NCBI GenBank assembly: GCA_000433535.1
Contig: FR892671.1
Location: forward strand, 68,968 to 115,286
Source: Dorea sp. CAG:317
GTDB taxonomy: Bacteria; Bacillota; Clostridia; Lachnospirales; Lachnospiraceae
DNA: 46,319 nucleotides
Direction of reading: 5' to 3'
Positions 41,128-46,319 of the stretch are shown here, in pieces; within the stretch, counting starts at the first letter, position 1, and the number at the start of each line of letters is the position of its first letter. The position numbers and the translations under genes were made by a program. The notes under the pieces are model-generated. The model did not search any database. It had not been told where the DNA came from and worked only from the letters and a program-made list of their open reading frames with translations.

Positions 41128-42330
41128 CATCTGCTTGACCTCTTCCTTTTTCATATTGTCTTTTGTGACCCACACATAGCCCGTGTTCACATAAGCTTCA
41201 TTCCCCGCTCCGATGGCAGCCCTTGCGGCTGCGATCACAGAGGCATATCCCATACCAAATGGATTCTGCACAACAAGTCCGTCTACCGTTCCGTCTTTCA
41301 ACATCTGAAGCTGTTCTTCATCCGCATCATAGCCCACGACCTTCAGGCCTTCCCGCTCTCCGCGCTCTATGCCTTCCACCAATGCTTTGACTGCAACTTG
41401 ATTTGTGCCATATACACCCTTCAGATTCGGATGTTTTTTCAACACGTAATCAAGCACCTGTTCTTCGGTAATACTTTTCGGATCAACCTGTGTTTCTTCC
41501 GAGAGCGCTGTGCCTGTCGGTTCTCCGCTTAAAGCGTAGGTTCCGGCATTAATTTCAGCAGCAATCTTCTCCTGCCAGCTGTCCAACGCATCCAAATATA
41601 CTGTATCTACGATGGAAATCTCCGGATAGCTTTCCTGAAGTTTCGCCGCAAATGCATTCACTCTTTCTTTATTATTCTTTGATTTTGAATCGTTGGCAAC
41701 AACCACAATCTCTCCGGTACCCTCAAGTTCCTTCCCAAGATTGTCGGCCACTACCTGCGCACTCTCCGAATTATTTGTAGACACGGTAGCCATTAGCCCC
41801 TGATAATCACTGCCGGAATCAAATGCCACGATCGGGATCTCACTGTCCGCCGCCAGATCAAACTGGACATCGCAGGCATTCTCATCTACAATAGCAATCC
41901 CAAGTGCCACCGGATAGCGGGATAATTCTTCATCCAGAAGATTCACCTGTTCGTCTACATTGTCTGTCTCTGCCGGAGCGCTGTACACAACCTTGATCTT
42001 ATCCTTACCTTCATAGCCCAACTGTACATTCAGATCTTTGGCAGCCCGATCAACGCCTTTTTTCACCTGTTTCCAATATTGTCCTTCTTCTCCTTTTCCG
42101 ATAATGGAAATATACGAACCCTTTTCAAGCTTTAAGCCTTCCGCATTCCCATAAGCTGCCGGTTCGATGACATCAAGCTTCGCCTGATACGCCGGCTTCT
42201 TGGGAGCCTCTTGTTCTTCCGTCTGTTCGGAAGGTTTTTCCTCTTTATCTTCATTTCCTCCTGCTGCACATCCGCCAAATACAAGGGACAAACAGAGTGC
42301 GGCAGCAATCCATTGTTTCTTTTTCAACAT
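41116..42330 (-). CDS. Orphan sugar-binding lipoprotein (periplasmic-binding type 1)
   Basis: A 404-residue exported lipoprotein with signal peptide MLKKKQWIAAALCLSLVFGGC, an acidic linker (EDKEEKPSEQTEEQEAPKKP) and a periplasmic-binding fold (ISIIGKGEEGQYWKQVKKGVDRAAKDL, IPIVAFDSGSDYQG, LKGVYGTNQVAVKALVEG, VVGYDADEEQLQMLKDG), close in style to ribose- or autoinducer-2-binding proteins. There is no ABC ATPase or permease beside it. It may feed a transporter encoded elsewhere or act as a sensor partner. Start at 42330 is chosen for GGAG 8 bases upstream; ATGs just before it are too close to that site. Confidence 0.8.
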   Translation of the reverse strand: MLKKKQWIAAALCLSLVFGGCAAGGNEDKEEKPSEQTEEQEAPKKPAYQAKLDVIEPAAYGNAEGLKLEKGSYISIIGKGEEGQYWKQVKKGVDRAAKDLNVQLGYEGKDKIKVVYSAPAETDNVDEQVNLLDEELSRYPVALGIAIVDENACDVQFDLAADSEIPIVAFDSGSDYQGLMATVSTNNSESAQVVADNLGKELEGTGEIVVVANDSKSKNNKERVNAFAAKLQESYPEISIVDTVYLDALDSWQEKIAAEINAGTYALSGEPTGTALSEETQVDPKSITEEQVLDYVLKKHPNLKGVYGTNQVAVKALVEGIERGEREGLKVVGYDADEEQLQMLKDGTVDGLVVQNPFGMGYASVIAAARAAIGAGNEAYVNTGYVWVTKDNMKKEEVKQMLAE

Positions 42331-42399
42331 TTTCATCACTCCAATTTCTGCTTTTCACTGTTAACATCAAACATCATACACCATATTGGTGAAAAAATG

Positions 42400-42428
42400 T
42401 TGAAATTTTTCTTAATTTTTTGTATTAT
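42400..42428 (+). promoter_or_regulatory. Ferredoxin promoter
   Basis: TTGAAA (42400-42405), 17 very T-rich bases, TATTAT (42423-42428), about 50 bases before the ferredoxin start. Confidence 0.75.
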
Positions 42429-42477
42429 GATAGATAAAGGCAGAAGTCTTATAATCACAAAAAGGAGGTACATACCA

Positions 42478-42648
42478 ATGGCACACGTAATTAGTGATGA
42501 ATGTGTTAGCTGTGGCGCTTGCGAAGCTGAATGTCCAGTAGGAGCTATTTCTCAGGGAGCAGATCATTATGAGATCGATGCTGATGCTTGTGTTGACTGT
42601 GGTGCATGTGCAGCTCAGTGTCCAACAGGAGCTATCTCTCAGGGCTAA
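42478..42648 (+). CDS. 2[4Fe-4S] ferredoxin, clostridial type
   Basis: A 56-residue electron carrier made of two near-repeat halves, each with CxxCxxCxxxCP: CVSCGACEAECP and CVDCGACAAQCP, each followed by GAISQG. This is the small bacterial ferredoxin of anaerobic clostridia, serving pyruvate:ferredoxin oxidoreductase, hydrogenase, Rnf and possibly reduction of radical SAM activases. AGGAGG lies 9 bases before the ATG. Single-gene transcript between its own promoter and a strong terminator. Confidence 0.97.
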   Translation: MAHVISDECVSCGACEAECPVGAISQGADHYEIDADACVDCGACAAQCPTGAISQG

Positions 42649-42669
42649 TATATCAAACGAAAAAGAAGA

Positions 42670-42707
42670 GCATTGCTTTCCTCTCCGGAAGGCAATGCTT
42701 TTTTTCG
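42670..42707 (+). terminator. Ferredoxin terminator
   Basis: AGCATTGCTTTCC / GGAAGGCAATGCT arms of 13 bases with one wobble pair, a 5-base loop, and a run of T to 42707. Confidence 0.93.
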
Positions 42708-42833
42708 TATGTGCGACGCCTTTTGACTTATTTCGCCTGCCTCCTATGTTATTCTGGACATGCCAAGAACAACGATCCGGCCGGATTCACCCGAACACAG
42801 CCAAATCGTTACAAATAATAAGGGGGTTTTATT

Positions 42834-43190
42834 ATGGGCAGTGCACTGGAACAATTAAAAAGGGAGACAAGAGATGACATGAAGCTATATGGCTGCATTA
42901 AGGAATTATATGAGCAGGGAGTACCTTTTGCCGAATTAAAGGCGCTGATCCCCGATATTAAAAGGACGCGGGAACAGCTGCATATGAAGCGGATGCTGGA
43001 AAATAATAACGAAGTGCTGTTATCTATGTTCAGCAAAGAAATGTCCTTCCTGCTGGATGCGAAAGAGCGTCAAGAAGAGGAAGAATTTAAAAAACTGGAC
43101 CAGCTGATCAGACAGCAGCAATCTTATCGAAAGTCTGCCTCTGAATGCGGTCCAGTTCAAAGATTTAAAAAATTATTCCTGCCGGCTTAA
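42834..43190 (+). CDS. Small hypothetical protein, charged and probably helical
   Basis: A 118-residue protein I do not recognise. It is rich in Lys, Glu, Gln and Arg with long predicted helices (KRTREQLHMKRMLENNNEVL, AKERQEEEEFKKLDQLIRQQ), so a coiled coil is likely; there is no signal peptide or membrane segment. A TTGACT-18-TGTTAT promoter may lie at 42723-42752, and AAGGGGG precedes the ATG at 42834. Its last 18 bases overlap the convergent dnaB gene. The start and codon pattern look real, but function is unknown. Confidence 0.6.
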   Translation: MGSALEQLKRETRDDMKLYGCIKELYEQGVPFAELKALIPDIKRTREQLHMKRMLENNNEVLLSMFSKEMSFLLDAKERQEEEEFKKLDQLIRQQQSYRKSASECGPVQRFKKLFLPA

Positions 43191-44513
43191 GTTCGCAAAT
43201 TTTGTGTACTCACCAAGCCAAGCCAGATGAACGGTCCCTACAGGACCGTTTCTTTGTTTTGCAATAATGATCTCTGCCTGTTTCTTATATTCTGAATCTT
43301 TATTATAATATTCGTCACGGTAAATAAACATTACCACGTCGGCATCCTGCTCGATGGCTCCCGATTCACGCAGGTCTGACAACATCGGACGTTTGTCCGG
43401 TCTTGACTCCACCGCTCGGCTTAACTGTGACAGTGCAATTACCGGAACGTTCAACTCTCTGGCAAGCCCTTTCAGCGAACGGGAGATTTCGGAAATCTCC
43501 TGTTGTCTGGACTCCGAACGTTTCCCCACACTTCCGGTCATCAACTGCAAATAGTCGATGATAATAAGATCGAGTCCGTGCTCCAATTTATATTTTCTGC
43601 ACTTGGAGCGAAGCTCTGACACAGAGATTCCGGGTGTATCATCTATGATCAACTTGGATTTTCCTATAATTCCTGCGCCCTCAATCAACTTCTCCCAGTC
43701 AGAATCTTTCATGTTACCTGTACGAAGCGCCTGCGCATCGACTTGTGACTCCAGCGAGAACAATCGATTCACCAGCTGCTCCTTCGACATCTCCAGACTG
43801 AAGATGGCCGTCGCCCTGTCCTTTTTAAAAGCCACATACTGCGCAATGTTTAATACAAAAGCAGTTTTACCCATAGATGGTCTTGCCGCCACAAGAATAA
43901 GATCTGAGGGCTGAAGCCCCGACAACTTGTAATCCAGATCAATGAATCCGGTCGGAATACCGGTAACAGTTCCCTTGCTCTTGGATGCTTTCTCGATTCT
44001 GTCCAGTGCATTTAACACGACCTGACGAATCGGTACATATTCACCGGTATTTCTCTGCTGCAACAGCTGAAACATTGATTTTTCTGTGGTTTCTAAAATA
44101 GCTTCCAGAGATTCTTTTCCCGCATAGCAGGTATTCGATATCTCGTCATTTAATTTAATCAGTTTCCGAAGCATCGACTTGTCCGCCACAATCTGCGCGT
44201 AGTATTTCACATTTGCCGAAGTAGGTACCGCAGACACCAGATCTCTTACGAATTCAAGGCTGGCAATCTCCGGCGGAACATCTTTCTCTTTGAGACGTTC
44301 CTGCAATGTGACCAGATCGACCGGTTTCCCTTCATTGAAAAGTTCTACCATAGAATCAAAGATCACACCATAAGCAGTCTGATAAAAATCCTGCCCACTG
44401 ACAATCTCTGCCGCCGTAAGGATCGCGTCCTTATCCATCAGCATAGCGCCGACTACGGACTGTTCTGCTTCTATACTATGGGGCATAACTCGTTTAATGA
44501 GTGCCTCTTCCAT
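43173..44513 (-). CDS. dnaB: Replicative DNA helicase
   Basis: A 446-residue hexameric helicase. The N-terminal primase-interaction domain (MPHSIEAEQSVVGAMLMD) is followed by the RecA-like motor with Walker A ARPSMGKTAF, Walker B LDLIIIDYLQLM, and SRAVESRPDKRPMLSDLRESGAIEQDADVVMFIYRDEYY. No intein or insertion. It lies 12 bases after rplI in the usual Firmicutes gdpP-rplI-dnaB order. Confidence 0.98.
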   Translation of the reverse strand: MEEALIKRVMPHSIEAEQSVVGAMLMDKDAILTAAEIVSGQDFYQTAYGVIFDSMVELFNEGKPVDLVTLQERLKEKDVPPEIASLEFVRDLVSAVPTSANVKYYAQIVADKSMLRKLIKLNDEISNTCYAGKESLEAILETTEKSMFQLLQQRNTGEYVPIRQVVLNALDRIEKASKSKGTVTGIPTGFIDLDYKLSGLQPSDLILVAARPSMGKTAFVLNIAQYVAFKKDRATAIFSLEMSKEQLVNRLFSLESQVDAQALRTGNMKDSDWEKLIEGAGIIGKSKLIIDDTPGISVSELRSKCRKYKLEHGLDLIIIDYLQLMTGSVGKRSESRQQEISEISRSLKGLARELNVPVIALSQLSRAVESRPDKRPMLSDLRESGAIEQDADVVMFIYRDEYYNKDSEYKKQAEIIIAKQRNGPVGTVHLAWLGEYTKFANLSRQE

Positions 44514-44525
44514 TGATTTTTCCTC

Positions 44526-44975
44526 CTAAGCCTCTTCTGTTACAACAACCTTCAGTTTGGCTGTCACCTTCGGATGAAGCTTCACCGGAACTTCATAGGT
44601 TCCGAGTGCTTTGATCGCATCCTTCAACTGTACTTTCTTCTTGTCGATTTCAAGATTCATCTGCGCTTTTACTTCCTGCGCAATTTCTTTAGAGGACACA
44701 CTTCCGAATGCTTTGCCGCCTTCTCCCGTCTTAATAGAAACTTCTATCTTTCCGGCCTCAATCTTTTTGCCGAGCTCTACTGCTGCCTCGTAATGCTCCT
44801 GCGCAATTTTATCATCGTTTGCTTTCTTAAGCTTCAGATCATTGAGGTTTTTCGCATTTGCTTCAATACCTTTATTTGTTTTCAAAATGAAATTTCTTGC
44901 ATATCCGTCATTTACATTTACAATGTCACCTTTTTTCCCGAGAGATTTTACATCTTCTGTCAATATTACCTTCAT
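44526..44975 (-). CDS. rplI: 50S ribosomal protein L9
   Basis: A 149-residue L9: MKVILTEDVKSLGKKGDIVNVNDGYARNFI is the conserved N-terminal rRNA-binding domain, followed by the long connecting helix and the C-terminal domain (TGEGGKAFGSVSSKEIA). The ATG overlaps the stop of the upstream phosphodiesterase gene by one base (TAATG), so translation is probably coupled. Confidence 0.98.
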   Translation of the reverse strand: MKVILTEDVKSLGKKGDIVNVNDGYARNFILKTNKGIEANAKNLNDLKLKKANDDKIAQEHYEAAVELGKKIEAGKIEVSIKTGEGGKAFGSVSSKEIAQEVKAQMNLEIDKKKVQLKDAIKALGTYEVPVKLHPKVTAKLKVVVTEEA

Positions 44976-46319
44976 TAGATATCTCCTCCTTCTACCATCT
45001 CATCTATTACTTTCTTAAGGTCCTCTACCGCTCGTTCCATGTCCGTATGTTCAAACTGTGCGCCGGAAGCGTTCATATGTCCGCCGCCTCCAAGACGTTC
45101 CATGATAATCTGCACGTTCACTTCATCGATAGATCTGGCACTGATATAGATTCTGCCATTATAATTCGTAAGAACAAAGGATGCCTTCACCGCATTGATG
45201 TCCAACAGATCATTTGCAGCCTGCGCCCCCACGATCGTCGGGCTCTCAATATCCAGATTTTCTCCTCTGGCAATGGCAAACTTCTCCTGATATACTTCCA
45301 CACTGCTGATAATCTCTGCCTTTGCCTGATAGGAAGCCATATCATCTCTGAACATTTTGCGAACCTGCGTAATATTTGCACCACATCTTCTTAAAAATGC
45401 AGCCGCTTCAAAGGTACGCACACCGGTCTTATTAACGAAATTATTTGTATCAATCATAATACCGGCATAGAGGCTGCTTGCCTCCAGATCCGGGATCTTA
45501 ATATCATCCACAATATATTGCAGGATTTCCGCAACCATTTCACAGGAAGAAGATGCATACGGCTCAATGTAAGACAGCAGTGCATTTTCGATATTATCAC
45601 TGCTCTGTCTGTGATGATCCAGCACTACAATTGTTCTTGCAATTGATAACAATTCTTCACATTCCGTCATCTTCGGGCGGTTTGTATCCACCACAACAAC
45701 CATCGAGTTCTCATCCGCAATTTTCAGTACTTCCTGCGGCTTCAGGAACATTTTCTCACCATATTCCGGATTCTCCGCGTAGGAAAGATACAGCGGTTTT
45801 AAAGATGCTGAGATTTCATCAATTACAATATACGCTTTCTTCTCAAGTGCCTCTGCCGCACGGCAAATACCTACCGCCGCTCCGAAAGAATCTGCATCCG
45901 CAAATTTATGTCCCATTACAAAGATCTTGTCTTTGATCGTGATAAATTCTCTGAGTGCCTCTGCCTTTACACGGGCTTTCACACGTGTATTCTTGGAGGT
46001 CTGCTCTCTCTTTCCTCCGTAATAAGTGATTCCCTGACTGTCCTTAATAACCGCCTGGTCACCGCCTCGTGCCAGTGATAAATCAATTGCTACACGCGCA
46101 TAGTTGTAGCTCTGTGCGTAAGATTCTTCACTGAGACCGAAGCCCATACTGATTGTTGCCGGTATCTTATTTCCGATATTTACTGTTTTCACTCCTTCAA
46201 GAAGAGAAAACTTATCTTCCTCCAACTGTTTGAAATGCTGTTTCTGAACGGCAATAAAATATTTGTCCGTTTCCATCTTTTTGACAATACCATTTGCTTT
46301 CGCAATGTATTGATTGATC
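44975..46319 (-). CDS. gdpP: GdpP-type cyclic-di-AMP phosphodiesterase, C-terminal part (cut by window edge)
   Basis: About 447 residues are visible and the frame stays open to the window end; full GdpP is roughly 650-680 residues. The visible part starts within the degenerate GGDEF domain (TISMGFGLSEESYAQSYNYARVAIDLSLARGGDQAVIKD). The DHH phosphoesterase domain (HKFADADSFGAAVG, VVVDTNRP, VVLDHHRQ) and DHHA1 domain (RLGGGGHMNASGAQ) follow. These carry the manganese ligands for hydrolysis of c-di-AMP to pApA. The missing N-terminus should hold two membrane helices and a PAS domain. An ATG at 46276 is internal, since the frame reads on upstream as INQYIAKANGIVKK. Confidence 0.93.
   Translation of the reverse strand, partial: INQYIAKANGIVKKMETDKYFIAVQKQHFKQLEEDKFSLLEGVKTVNIGNKIPATISMGFGLSEESYAQSYNYARVAIDLSLARGGDQAVIKDSQGITYYGGKREQTSKNTRVKARVKAEALREFITIKDKIFVMGHKFADADSFGAAVGICRAAEALEKKAYIVIDEISASLKPLYLSYAENPEYGEKMFLKPQEVLKIADENSMVVVVDTNRPKMTECEELLSIARTIVVLDHHRQSSDNIENALLSYIEPYASSSCEMVAEILQYIVDDIKIPDLEASSLYAGIMIDTNNFVNKTGVRTFEAAAFLRRCGANITQVRKMFRDDMASYQAKAEIISSVEVYQEKFAIARGENLDIESPTIVGAQAANDLLDINAVKASFVLTNYNGRIYISARSIDEVNVQIIMERLGGGGHMNASGAQFEHTDMERAVEDLKKVIDEMVEGGDI

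Overview
The window looks like the chromosome of a strictly anaerobic, low-to-moderate GC Gram-positive of the Clostridia, most likely a gut Lachnospiraceae; genus is not resolved. The reasons are strong AGGAGG ribosome sites, TTGACA/TATAAT-like promoters, an oxygen-sensitive glycyl radical enzyme with its activase, a 56-residue clostridial 2[4Fe-4S] ferredoxin, and the gene orders rpsL-rpsG-fusA-tuf and gdpP-rplI-dnaB. I see no tRNA, rRNA, CRISPR array or insertion sequence.

Region 1-33.8 kb is a dense sugar/polyol catabolic island made of several separately controlled modules, nearly all on the minus strand. (a) 1-1557: a mannitol-dehydrogenase-family protein (cut by the window edge) and a sorbitol-dehydrogenase-like enzyme with their own promoter. 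(b) 1.6-8.5 kb: a GntR regulator, an aldo/keto reductase, a glycyl radical activase, a glycyl radical enzyme (GRE) with non-standard motifs, and a sedoheptulokinase-like FGGY kinase, with two near-identical operators. I do not recognise this combination from any described pathway. (c) 8.6-13.9 kb: DeoR regulator, class II ketose-bisphosphate aldolase, FGGY kinase, GatD-like polyol-phosphate dehydrogenase and PfkB kinase. This is everything needed to take a hexitol to triose phosphates without a phosphotransferase system. (d) 14-17.6 kb: rhamnulokinase and a fuculose/rhamnulose-phosphate-type aldolase, divergent from an MFS transporter. (e) 17.7-26.9 kb: FGGY kinase, two ROK regulators, an AllA-like protein, a ribose-type ABC transporter and a short-chain dehydrogenase. 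The kinase and transporter promoters share a 26-bp operator at the same position. (f) 27.1-33.8 kb: an AraC regulator between a zinc dehydrogenase / metal-ligand-deficient M24 protein pair and a 1089-residue DUF5107-TPR protein. Both flanking promoters carry a matching 34-bp AraC-type site with identical spacing to the -10.

Region 33.9-38.7 kb is the str operon (S12, S7, EF-G, EF-Tu). Region 38.7-46.3 kb holds a nucleotidyltransferase and an HD-domain protein, a TauE/SafE permease, an orphan sugar-binding lipoprotein, the ferredoxin, a small coiled-coil-like protein, DnaB, L9 and the C-terminal part of a GdpP-type c-di-AMP phosphodiesterase that runs off the window.

All functional assignments rest on motifs and remembered family sequences; no searches were run. 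The strongest new signals are the GRE module with paired GntR operators, the PTS-free hexitol operon, and the AraC- and ROK-linked regulons, whose shared operators predict which enzymes work together.
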